From the IMG/VR virus record IMGVR_UViG_3300047322_000081, positions 1-23,006 of that record: a stretch of DNA of 23,006 nt. One strand, written 5' to 3'. Positions within the stretch are counted from its first letter, which is position 1. Every line of letters starts with the position of its first letter. This DNA comes from a virus. The notes under the pieces are model-generated. The model made no database searches. It was not told where the DNA came from and saw only the letters and a program-made list of their open reading frames with translations. A program made the position numbers and the translations under genes. This document shows positions 7,666 through 14,880 of the stretch, one piece after another.

Positions 7666-10290
7666 TTAGTTCAGACTCAACTGTTCGACCATGACGCTGA
7701 CATCGTAAGTCGGCGTGTTGGCTATGACTGTCTGATATTGAATCGTCGTAGCGTTCTTGGCTCGGAAAGTCACGTCCTGGCTTGTGTTGCTTCCTGCATT
7801 CAAGGCCGTGCACGTAGCTGCCGTCCCTGTTATTGTCTGCGCCGTGCCTGAGGTATCCGTGTAAAGAATGGAGGGCGTTACCGTAGCTCCCGCTGATGTT
7901 GTCGTGCATTCTACCGATAGATGCGCTCGAAACAGGGCCGTATTGACTCCCACAGTAAACACAGTCTTTGCCGTTTGGCCTGCCGCCAAAGCAAGCTGCG
8001 TATCACTTGCGACCGAGCAATTCATAATCGACTGGATGTTAGTCATTACGAGTGCGCCGGAATAGACATTGCCGCATTGATCGCTGTAGGTCGATCCGGC
8101 AACGCCGCCCGTGATGGCGTTTGTTAGGCCTGTCAGATTCGAGTTCTGAACTGATGCGTGACCAGCAGCGCCGCCATTGCTCATTGTGATAGCCGATGCT
8201 CCACCACCCACGATAGCGCCGTTTAGGGAGGTCAGCCCACCACCAGCCTCAATGCAGATTCGACCTGATCCGCAGATGAATTGATCCCCTGTGGAAATCC
8301 ATCGGCTTCCCGCTTGCGTGGGTCCGATTACTGCAAATGAACCGCCCGAACCGCTGCCGAAGAATGATCCTGTCGAAGTGACGGAAGTAGCGGCACCCGG
8401 AAGGATAACGGTGGACAGGAAACTAAAGCATGTCGAGTTCACTACTGTCGTATAAGTCAGAAACTTGCATGGCGTACCGCCGCCGTTGTAATTCAGGAAG
8501 TTTGTCACCGTTACGTTCGTTCCGACCCCGGCTTGCGTTTGAAGACCGATGAAAGTATTCGAGCCGCTGTTTCCCCAATAGGAGATCGACACGTCTCTGA
8601 TCGTCGAGGTATACAGAAGATTGATTCCGATTTTTCCGGCTCCGTTTAAAACCGTCCCGAATCCAGCGCCGTAGATCGTGAATTTCTCAAGCTGGATGCC
8701 GTTGGAAGAACTATTCCCGAAAAAACAGGCATTCGATGGGGTCACACAGCTTGCACCATCGAAACTAGGAGGAGGGACTAGAATTGTCGAGGACATCCCT
8801 TGCCCGATCACGCTTGCGCCGTCAAAAGTAGTGGAAGAGTTCACCGAACTGCCACCGATACCGCAGCGCGTTTCTGCTACCGTGATTGCGGTACTCACCC
8901 AATAAAGTCCTTGAGGCAGAACCAAAGTCCCGCAGGTTCCGGTTGCTAGAGTATCGGCCCAGGCCGAGTTTAAGGCAGCAGCCGAGTCCGCAGGCGCTAT
9001 GACCAACTGGCAGGAATTGCCAGCGCCGGAAGTGCATGTTCCGGTAGCAGCCAACGACACATGAATCTGCGTGGCGCTATCGACGGAAGTAATCGTTCCG
9101 ACTGGAATGGTATTCGCTACCCCAGCGTTTCCAAGGGTGCCTTGGCATTTGAACGGCACACCGAAAACAAGCCATCCGACCATGTTCGCGGCAAAAGGAA
9201 ACTCTGTGGCGTCGATGGTGACGATCTGACTAGTATTCGTCCAGCTTGCGAGGCAGTATTTGTATCCAGTAGCGGGCAAGTTGTACTTCGGAGAAGCTGC
9301 ATAGATTGTTCCTGTGGGCGTAAAGGAGGCCACATTTAGTTTATCTAATTGACTTTTCCCACCAGCCGAATAGTATGCAAAGTCTTTCGTTCCGGTGCCT
9401 TGATTCGGGGCAAAGAAGGCTGCGTTGAGCGTTCCTCCGACGCCGTGCTGATCGCCTCCGTAGATACCGTAGTTGTTAGTGACTGTACCGCCGCCGCTAT
9501 TTGACCCTGGTGCCGCAGCCACCCCGATAAGATTGGCTACAGTTCCAGTGCCGGAATAAAGAGCAGAGCCATCAACTCCGACCAAGTTGCCGGAAAATGT
9601 GCCGCTGCCTAGTCCTGATATTCCTCCGAAATAGCTAGTAAATTGACTGGCATTGGTATTCGGTGAGTTTAGAGTGATGAAACTGTTGCTTTGAAACGCG
9701 AATTGCGACGCTGTTGCAGCCCCAATCGTTCCGCTATTGGCAACATTGGCGCAGCCGTCCATTTCCGTAGTCGGATCGCAGAATACATCTAAGTGGCTTA
9801 CAGTGTTGTCCCACGTCAAATTCGGATCGCCAGCAATTGTATTGGCTGCCGACCCAAAGGCAACTTGTGTTGCTGCGATGGTTCCGCCGATGGAGCCGCC
9901 ACCTCCACCTGGGTTTGACGTATACCCAAGGTACGTTACAGTAACCGTCCCAGCTCCGCTCTTCGTTACTATGTTAATACGAACATAGTTCGCTGTCGTA
10001 GCTGTGCTTACAGCACTTAAGCCGTTACTCGTACAAGTCTGCGCAGCAATGATTTGACTTGACCAAGTTAAATTATCAGCAGACTGGTCAAGCTGCACTT
10101 GGCACGTCGGAACCGACCCACTTACGTTCCACGTAAGTTGATGAAACTGAACGCCAGAACCGATTTCGAGCACGCCGGGGCTTGCGCCTATAGCTGAGTT
10201 AGTGTAGACGAAACGAGCCTGCGGTTGCTGCGCTTGCGCGCTTACGCTTGCGAGCAAAGCTAAAACTAACGCTAAGATAAATTTTTTCAC
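7666..10290 (-). CDS. Cysteine-rich beta-helix fibre/tailspike-like protein with signal peptide (874 aa)
   Basis: It starts at GTG 10290 after AAGGGG. Residues 1-20 form a textbook Sec signal peptide (KKFILALVLALLASVSA, then AQA cleavage site). Residues 21-125 are a beta domain, then a GGGGGS linker and a fibre-stalk motif (GTIAATQVAFGSAANTIAGD). Then a long beta-rich body includes a pectate-lyase-type stretch: AADSAAALNSAWADTLA-like text, GTLVLPQGLYWVSTAI, GASVIGQGMSSTILVPP and KFTIYGAG. I count about 20 cysteines, unusual for a cytoplasmically assembled virion protein but fitting disulphides in the periplasm. It may be an exported fibre, a tailspike acquired from a host secreted protein, or a lysogenic-conversion-like surface protein. 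Enzymatic activity is not demonstrable. Confidence 0.78.
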   Translation of the reverse strand: MKKFILALVLALLASVSAQAQQPQARFVYTNSAIGASPGVLEIGSGVQFHQLTWNVSGSVPTCQVQLDQSADNLTWSSQIIAAQTCTSNGLSAVSTATTANYVRINIVTKSGAGTVTVTYLGYTSNPGGGGGSIGGTIAATQVAFGSAANTIAGDPNLTWDNTVSHLDVFCDPTTEMDGCANVANSGTIGAATASQFAFQSNSFITLNSPNTNASQFTSYFGGISGLGSGTFSGNLVGVDGSALYSGTGTVANLIGVAAAPGSNSGGGTVTNNYGIYGGDQHGVGGTLNAAFFAPNQGTGTKDFAYYSAGGKSQLDKLNVASFTPTGTIYAASPKYNLPATGYKYCLASWTNTSQIVTIDATEFPFAANMVGWLVFGVPFKCQGTLGNAGVANTIPVGTITSVDSATQIHVSLAATGTCTSGAGNSCQLVIAPADSAAALNSAWADTLATGTCGTLVLPQGLYWVSTAITVAETRCGIGGSSVNSSTTFDGASVIGQGMSSTILVPPPSFDGASCVTPSNACFFGNSSSNGIQLEKFTIYGAGFGTVLNGAGKIGINLLYTSTIRDVSISYWGNSGSNTFIGLQTQAGVGTNVTVTNFLNYNGGGTPCKFLTYTTVVNSTCFSFLSTVILPGAATSVTSTGSFFGSGSGGSFAVIGPTQAGSRWISTGDQFICGSGRICIEAGGGLTSLNGAIVGGGASAITMSNGGAAGHASVQNSNLTGLTNAITGGVAGSTYSDQCGNVYSGALVMTNIQSIMNCSVASDTQLALAAGQTAKTVFTVGVNTALFRAHLSVECTTTSAGATVTPSILYTDTSGTAQTITGTAATCTALNAGSNTSQDVTFRAKNATTIQYQTVIANTPTYDVSVMVEQLSLN
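10240..10254 (-). repeat. 15-nt word CTCGCAAGCGTAAGC (copy C)
   Basis: This exact copy lies in the signal-peptide coding region of the 874-aa fibre-like gene (encoding an ASVSA stretch). It is inverted relative to copy B. Confidence 0.5.
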
Positions 10291-10301
10291 GTCAGTGCCC
10301 C

Positions 10302-10568
10302 TTATTCTATGTAGACGATCACGTTACCCGAGTCGATCCTCGCAAGCGTAAGCCCTTGTGCCCACCCTATTTTACCCGAGTCCTCAGCCTCAAGGTCAGC
10401 GCCCATAATTCCTTGCCACACAGGGCGGGCTGTCGAGTCCGTCAAGTTAGCCTGGTGACCCTGAACGAGGCCGTCGCTATAAATAATCGAGAGAATCTTA
10501 ACAGGCGTTTGGAATAGTACTCCCGTAGTATCCGCAAAGAGCTGTCGACCTGTAAGAACATTCGCCAT
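10302..10568 (-). CDS. Small conserved-looking virion protein (88 aa)
   Basis: ATG 10568 has GGAGG six nt upstream. The product (MANVLTGRQLFADTTGVLFQ ... GADLEAEDSGKIGW) matches a frequently seen small phage protein of about 90 aa that starts MANVLTGN and has a central V..QDA..R..W..... GAD.EAE motif. These are encoded among tail or fibre genes and are thought to be minor virion proteins. It is predicted all beta. It directly precedes the signal-peptide fibre genes, so it may help attach them, which is speculation. Confidence 0.72.
   Translation of the reverse strand: MANVLTGRQLFADTTGVLFQTPVKILSIIYSDGLVQGHQANLTDSTARPVWQGIMGADLEAEDSGKIGWAQGLTLARIDSGNVIVYIE
10339..10353 (+). repeat. 15-nt word CTCGCAAGCGTAAGC (copy B)
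   Basis: This exact copy lies within the 88-aa gene, where the minus strand encodes a LTLAR stretch. It is 85 nt from copy C, in inverted orientation to it. Confidence 0.5.
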
Positions 10569-10585
10569 GTGAAGCCTCCGTCAGA

Positions 10586-10604
10586 TCGTTCCATTATGGA
10601 ACGA
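10586..10604. repeat. Inverted repeat copy 2 (perfect 9-1-9 dyad)
   Basis: TCGTTCCATTATGGAACGA is a perfect 19-nt palindrome with one central base. It lies in the 37-nt gap between the 120-aa and 88-aa genes. It contains the 17-bp motif CGTTCCA-n3-TGGAACG also present at 387-403 and, with one mismatch, at 18473-18489. Confidence 0.75.
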
Positions 10605-10605
10605 A

Positions 10606-10968
10606 CTAAATAATGAAAATCAAAATGTCATCATTTGCTACGCTACACCGAAGAGTAATTTGTGTCTTCGTTGCAGCGACGCTACCAAGGTAAAGCACAC
10701 CAGCTTTCGTCTGACTCACTAAAAGCCACCCTTGTGGTAAGTATAACAAGTTGTGGGTGATCGTGAAATCAGTATTGGCTGTGCCAGTATCAGGCACATG
10801 CGCCCACACGCCAGCGATGTTATCAGGCGTGCTACCATTTCCAAACGACAGTTGCCCGTTCACGATCCGAACTAGTTGCTCGTACAACTTACGAATCATC
10901 TTCGAGTAGCCAACTAGTTCAGGTGGCTGCTTAGGTGTAAAATCGAGTGTATACAGAGCGTGTGGCAT
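10606..10968 (-). CDS. Small virion protein with fibre-like domain (120 aa)
   Basis: ATG 10968 is 2 nt after the previous stop. The N-terminal half is helical (YSKMIRKLYEQLVRIVNGQL). The C-terminal half has TDFTITHNLLYLPQGWLLVSQ, a beta motif of the 'F.I.HNL...P.G.LVV' type common in small tail or head fibre proteins and head-fibre linkers. Its place between the propeller protein and other tail genes fits a minor tail component. Function beyond that is unknown. An inverted repeat follows its stop within 2 nt. Confidence 0.7.
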   Translation of the reverse strand: MPHALYTLDFTPKQPPELVGYSKMIRKLYEQLVRIVNGQLSFGNGSTPDNIAGVWAHVPDTGTANTDFTITHNLLYLPQGWLLVSQTKAGVLYLGSVAATKTQITLRCSVANDDILIFII

Positions 10969-10970
10969 AA

Positions 10971-12575
10971 CTACGCATCCACCGTCCCACCGCGCTGCTC
11001 ACCGGCGGTCTTAAACATAGGCGCGAACTCGACGAGCGTTATCTCCTGCCCCGCAGCTCCGCTAATCGACCAATAAATTCTAATGCCAGTAATCTTAAGC
11101 GAAAGCACTTGTGAGATAACCAAACCACTTCCAGTACCCATCGTGATTGTCTCCGACACGGTAGTACCAAACTGATTCGTCAGAGAGATGGTAAAAGTGA
11201 CCGGGTGATTATCTTGGATGCAAATACGAAACTTCTGAACTGTCTTCGAGTGACGAACGTCACCCATTAGGAAAACACCACTCATCGACCAAGCTTGCTC
11301 GCTTACGCTGGTGAAGTCGAGAACTCCGTTCCCCGCACTCACGAACGCAAGTAGCATGTCATCGAGTGGGTTAACGCCTGGAAACTCATCCCACGCGAGC
11401 GTCTGCGCAGCCCATGTTCCAACAAGGTCAGCCCACGTTACGATGTTGTTCAAGAAGAAGCGACCGATTATAGACAACGTTTGTGCATACGTAAGCCTCG
11501 TCCAGCTCTGCTCGTCGAGACCGTAGACCCACACGGCTACACCAGGGATCACGAGCCAGTACGCGGGGAAGACCTGTCCGTTGATCGTGTCACTGACGTA
11601 ACCAGAAACGATAGCAGGATTACACTTCTTCAAATCGGCAAAGATACGAGTCGTCGCACCAACTCGTTTATTCCCCTGAATCGGATGATCACCGATTGGT
11701 TCGCTATTCGTACCATCGAACTTATAGATGTTATCTTTCCCGACGTAACAAGCGAACTCCTCACCTGCGGCAGCGAGTGAGTACGGAACTGTGTTCCCAC
11801 GCGCTCGCGTTGTGAGCGGGACAAAGCGAAAAGGATCAGTCCCGATTCCTGTCGGAATCATTTGTGTGATTCCCCACTGGTGGAAGATATAGCCTGATTG
11901 AAAGATTTTAACCGCACCAGTGATCGGACCAAGGTCTCCAAGAATGTCGTTAATACCCGAAGACGGAGACGTCCAATCCGTAGGATCACCAGAGCCGCTC
12001 CAGCGTACGCGTTGCGTATGTGGAACAGCAGTTTCGATCGTGTACGCAGCAACAAGGTGAGTCTCTAGCTCCATTAAGTACTTCGCAGGCTTCGCATTCG
12101 CGCTGACTGCGTCGAACGTTGCCGTGATCCCATCCCACGCTTGGATGTTATTCACACCTTGACAGAAGCACAGAATGTTGTTAACCACAGCCCACGTGAA
12201 TAAATCGGCGGAGCCGCCGGCTAAAGGCGTAGCCACAGGTGGTATATTCGTGAAAGTCTGTGTCGTACTATCCCACAGTAATAAACGCGTCAGCGTCATT
12301 ACTACTTGAAGACGCGCAGCGGCGCTAGTGTAGAAATCAGCGATCCCAGTAACTTGCTCGTTCGTCGGAGCGGGGAACGCGGGTAGAATAGTGAAACTAG
12401 GACGTGTTAGAGCTATGCTATTGTAGAGAAGCATATTCAACACGTCGAGTTGCCCAAATTGCTCGACTTGATCCTGTGGAACTTCAGCTTGCACACCGCC
12501 GAACGGACCAGCGTTGCTGAACTCGTCGAGTTCTTCAGAAGTGTTCTGCTGCGCTCTGTCGATGAAAGCGGGCAT
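10971..12575 (-). CDS. Beta-propeller tail / packaged-DNA stabilisation-like protein (534 aa)
   Basis: It starts at ATG 12575, 1 nt after the previous stop, with little Shine-Dalgarno signal, so translational coupling is likely. The protein has repeating beta segments and the motif RVRWSGSGDPTDWTSPSSG (189-207) followed by GDLGPITGAVKIFQSGYIF. This is characteristic of the P22 gp10-like/tail-hub propeller proteins of short-tailed phages (VRWS..GDP.DW). Later segments such as DNIYKFDGTN and VWVYGLDEQSWTRLT repeat the same blade pattern. It would plug the portal-tail channel and help hold the packaged DNA. The C-terminal third (beta, ITLVEFAPMFK) probably adds a tail-side domain. Confidence 0.78.
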   Translation of the reverse strand: MPAFIDRAQQNTSEELDEFSNAGPFGGVQAEVPQDQVEQFGQLDVLNMLLYNSIALTRPSFTILPAFPAPTNEQVTGIADFYTSAAARLQVVMTLTRLLLWDSTTQTFTNIPPVATPLAGGSADLFTWAVVNNILCFCQGVNNIQAWDGITATFDAVSANAKPAKYLMELETHLVAAYTIETAVPHTQRVRWSGSGDPTDWTSPSSGINDILGDLGPITGAVKIFQSGYIFHQWGITQMIPTGIGTDPFRFVPLTTRARGNTVPYSLAAAGEEFACYVGKDNIYKFDGTNSEPIGDHPIQGNKRVGATTRIFADLKKCNPAIVSGYVSDTINGQVFPAYWLVIPGVAVWVYGLDEQSWTRLTYAQTLSIIGRFFLNNIVTWADLVGTWAAQTLAWDEFPGVNPLDDMLLAFVSAGNGVLDFTSVSEQAWSMSGVFLMGDVRHSKTVQKFRICIQDNHPVTFTISLTNQFGTTVSETITMGTGSGLVISQVLSLKITGIRIYWSISGAAGQEITLVEFAPMFKTAGEQRGGTVDA

Positions 12576-12576
12576 T

Positions 12577-13272
12577 TTAATTAGACGGAGTCAAAACAAA
12601 CGTCATAACTGGAAAATCACCGGCACTATTTTGAATACTGCAAGCACCACTACCCGATCTATTAAATTGTAGCTTCACAGTGTGCGAAAGCCCATCACCA
12701 GTGATAACCCAATTAAGCGCGAATGCTCCTTGTGGTTGACCAGCACCAGAAGTACTTGACTGTGCACCTTGTTTGATAAGTGTCACAGCAGGTGCTGTAT
12801 CGAATAAAGACACCAAAAATTCTGTGAATGCACTACCCAATGATAAAAACGAACCAGAAGCAGCAATTAAGAGTTTCCAACCAACAGGAATATTTACCGT
12901 ATAAGCTAATTTAACAGCATCAACATCTACTGGAGTATTACTCGACGTAGTATAAGAACCACCTGCACTACCTTGTTTTTGTGTTAGTGTCGGTATTGGT
13001 GCACCTGTCGGTGTATCGGCAGAAATGTCAACCCAAGCTGTACCGTCCCAACGAAACAGTTGTCGAGTGTCCGTTGCTAGGTACGTGACGCCAGTCCAGT
13101 CAGCTGTTGCTCCAGTAGTTTCTGGCGTCGGCCTCGCTGCGAGAAGCCCCGCTCCGAACGACGCGATGCGTTGCATCACATCGAGCTTCGTCGCCCGAAA
13201 ATCGGCTGCACCTTGCGCAGCAGCTTGGCTGTCTAGCGGGGCTGTAACATCCCATACATCTGTATACGCCAT
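12577..13272 (-). CDS. Fibre-like virion protein (231 aa)
   Basis: The ATG overlaps the ATP-grasp stop (TAATG). The N-terminal part (DVWDVTAPLDSQAAAQGAAD, then KLDVMQRIASFGAG) and GVTYLATDTRQLFRWDGTAWVD at about 60-82 resemble virion-anchoring and linker motifs of phage fibre proteins. The C-terminal half is beta-rich (LAYTVNIPVGWKLLIAAS, HTVKLQFNRSGSGACS) and could be a compact trimeric head domain that binds the host. Base composition changes within the gene: 62% G+C in 13141-13200 against 37% and 35% in 12841-12900 and 12901-12960. This suggests the C-terminal domain was exchanged. Receptor binding is inferred. Confidence 0.65.
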   Translation of the reverse strand: MAYTDVWDVTAPLDSQAAAQGAADFRATKLDVMQRIASFGAGLLAARPTPETTGATADWTGVTYLATDTRQLFRWDGTAWVDISADTPTGAPIPTLTQKQGSAGGSYTTSSNTPVDVDAVKLAYTVNIPVGWKLLIAASGSFLSLGSAFTEFLVSLFDTAPAVTLIKQGAQSSTSGAGQPQGAFALNWVITGDGLSHTVKLQFNRSGSGACSIQNSAGDFPVMTFVLTPSN

Positions 13273-14531
13273 TACGCGTGCTCCTTCGCATACGCGTTCA
13301 GTTTTCTAAAATCTTTGTTGCAGACCTCAGCAAGGTCAGTTCGATACTGCTTGTCAGGAAGCTTCAGCTTCTTAGCGAGCTTGCCCGCCTCGGCGTACGC
13401 TGAGTCTATCGTGTCGCCCGTACCAAGAGCAATTCCAGTGATTCCATAACCACCAGAGGTTAAAAACGAATCCTCGACCTTCATTACATCATAAGGGTAG
13501 AACTTATCAAAGTTCTTGATACCTCGAAGAGGTAAACCCTCCGGCCCCGGAAACTTCTCCGTAGGCCACGGCGGGACCGTTACGCGGACGCCTGCGGCGA
13601 AGCCTGGAAATAGGGGCATTTCTCTACAGATTCCACGAGCCACGGAGTCGAGGAATACACCGACAGGAGTAGCGAGCAACGCGCACAGGAGCGTAGGTGT
13701 TGCGTCGTAGCCAAAGCGTGGAGTAAATTCAAGTGCAAAGATTCCATCGTCTGCCACGACTGCGTTGACGTCGATGGGGCCGACATAGTGGATGCTCCTT
13801 AGAAAATCTTGTAAAGGCCAGAGCGTTGCTCTACAAATAGGACAAGTCTCACAATCATCACAAGACCAAACTACGTTTCCAGTGCAGCCGCCTGACGGCC
13901 CGATGTCACCGTTCATCAACTGCTTCCGCTCGATAGTGTGATTAAACGGAAGAACGAAGTTATCATCACAAAACCAAGCCTCGCTGCTTACACACGTTCC
14001 TTCGATAAATTCTTGAAGGGCGAACGCGGGCACTGTTCTCGACTGTTGCCCCTTATAGAACTCCAACATCTCAAGCATGTCTTCCGCGTCAGCGGACACG
14101 TAAGAGGGAACAACCCCTGAAAGCTCGCCTTCAGGTTTGAAAACAAGTTTTTCTTCACTGGTTTCAACGAAGGCTCGCGCCTCTTCCCAGTCGTCAAAGA
14201 ACTTCGTCTTCGGCGTTTCAACGCCTGAGTCCTTGAAGACGCGAGTGGCAAATTCACGGTCGTTCTCCAGTTTATCTGCGATACCGGAGCCGCCCACGAG
14301 CGGGTGCCCCGCTTCGCGGTAGCTGTCGCATAGGATACCACTGCCGGTGCAATCGGAGATTATTACAGTATCGTGATCGAGAACGAAGCCTTCGTCTTCC
14401 GTGACGAGTCCTTTACACCGATTCGCGGCTTCGCCGTCGCGGAACCAGATGCGAACGTCGTGGCCTTCGTCCTGAAGGCGGAGCGCGAGACCAGCGCCGT
14501 CGCCTCCTTCGGAGATGATAAAGAATTTCAT
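13272..14531 (-). CDS. PurD-like ATP-grasp ligase with inserted four-cysteine cluster (419 aa)
   Basis: ATG 14531 overlaps the previous stop (ATGA); an upstream in-frame GTG at 14549 is less likely. The order of elements follows phosphoribosylamine-glycine ligase: an N-terminal nucleotide-fold start (MKFFIISEGGDGAGLALRL), DREFATRVFKDSGVETPKT, ATP-grasp strand KLVFKPEGELSG (129-139), EFIEGTCVSSEAWF (174-187), MNGDIGPSGGCTGNV (206-220), FALEFTPRFGYDATPT (265-280) and a C-terminal part with TDL near residue 398 as in PurD. Unlike PurD, residues 224-233 form CxxCxxCxxC (CDDCETCPIC). Such enzymes join a carboxylate to an amine using ATP. Whether the substrate is a purine precursor is unknown. Its neighbours are virion genes, not purine genes. 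Confidence 0.82.
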   Translation of the reverse strand: MKFFIISEGGDGAGLALRLQDEGHDVRIWFRDGEAANRCKGLVTEDEGFVLDHDTVIISDCTGSGILCDSYREAGHPLVGGSGIADKLENDREFATRVFKDSGVETPKTKFFDDWEEARAFVETSEEKLVFKPEGELSGVVPSYVSADAEDMLEMLEFYKGQQSRTVPAFALQEFIEGTCVSSEAWFCDDNFVLPFNHTIERKQLMNGDIGPSGGCTGNVVWSCDDCETCPICRATLWPLQDFLRSIHYVGPIDVNAVVADDGIFALEFTPRFGYDATPTLLCALLATPVGVFLDSVARGICREMPLFPGFAAGVRVTVPPWPTEKFPGPEGLPLRGIKNFDKFYPYDVMKVEDSFLTSGGYGITGIALGTGDTIDSAYAEAGKLAKKLKLPDKQYRTDLAEVCNKDFRKLNAYAKEHA

Positions 14532-14866
14532 GCGTGCTTTAGCAACCACTCATCCCGACCCGGTTTCGGATCGTACTCAACGTGGGTGTGATCTGTTTCA
14601 ACGACAATGTCGAAACCAAGCTTGTATAAGAGCGTGCGTGCATCGCCCACGATTTGCAATAAGACACCAGCAGGAACTCCGTTCGTACGCAAATCCGCAG
14701 CGAAGCCCCGCCCGTGGATGTTCTTCGCATCAGGATGAACACCATCCACGAGCGAGGTCACTGTTAGTTCGTAGCCGTACTTGTAATACAAAGCCTCGAA
14801 GATACCAAGGGCGTACCACGTAGGTGGTTGAACGCCTTCGGTGATCACTCCAACCTTGAGTAACAT
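14528..14866 (-). CDS. Peptidase M15-like protein (DD-peptidase fold, 112 aa)
   Basis: ATG 14866 follows GAGGAG. The core has NIHGRGFAADLR (H51, D58) and ETDHTHVEYD (E90, H93, H95). This matches the M15/Hedgehog-type metallopeptidase pattern HxxGxAxD ... ExxHxH, in which His51, Asp58 and His95 would bind zinc and Glu90 or Asp92 would act as base. M15 enzymes include D-Ala-D-Ala carboxypeptidases and phage L-Ala-D-Glu endopeptidases, so it could be an endolysin or a virion peptidoglycan peptidase. At 112 aa it is a bare catalytic domain. It has no signal peptide or wall-binding domain. Its TGA overlaps the next ATG (ATGA), linking it to the ATP-grasp gene. Confidence 0.75.
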   Translation of the reverse strand: MLLKVGVITEGVQPPTWYALGIFEALYYKYGYELTVTSLVDGVHPDAKNIHGRGFAADLRTNGVPAGVLLQIVGDARTLLYKLGFDIVVETDHTHVEYDPKPGRDEWLLKHA

Positions 14867-14880
14867 TACAACTCCTCGAA

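Noticed and set aside
13272-14549. GTG 14549 start for the ATP-grasp gene
   Set aside because: The ATG at 14531 forms a clean ATGA overlap and begins directly at the expected first strand; the six extra residues add nothing.
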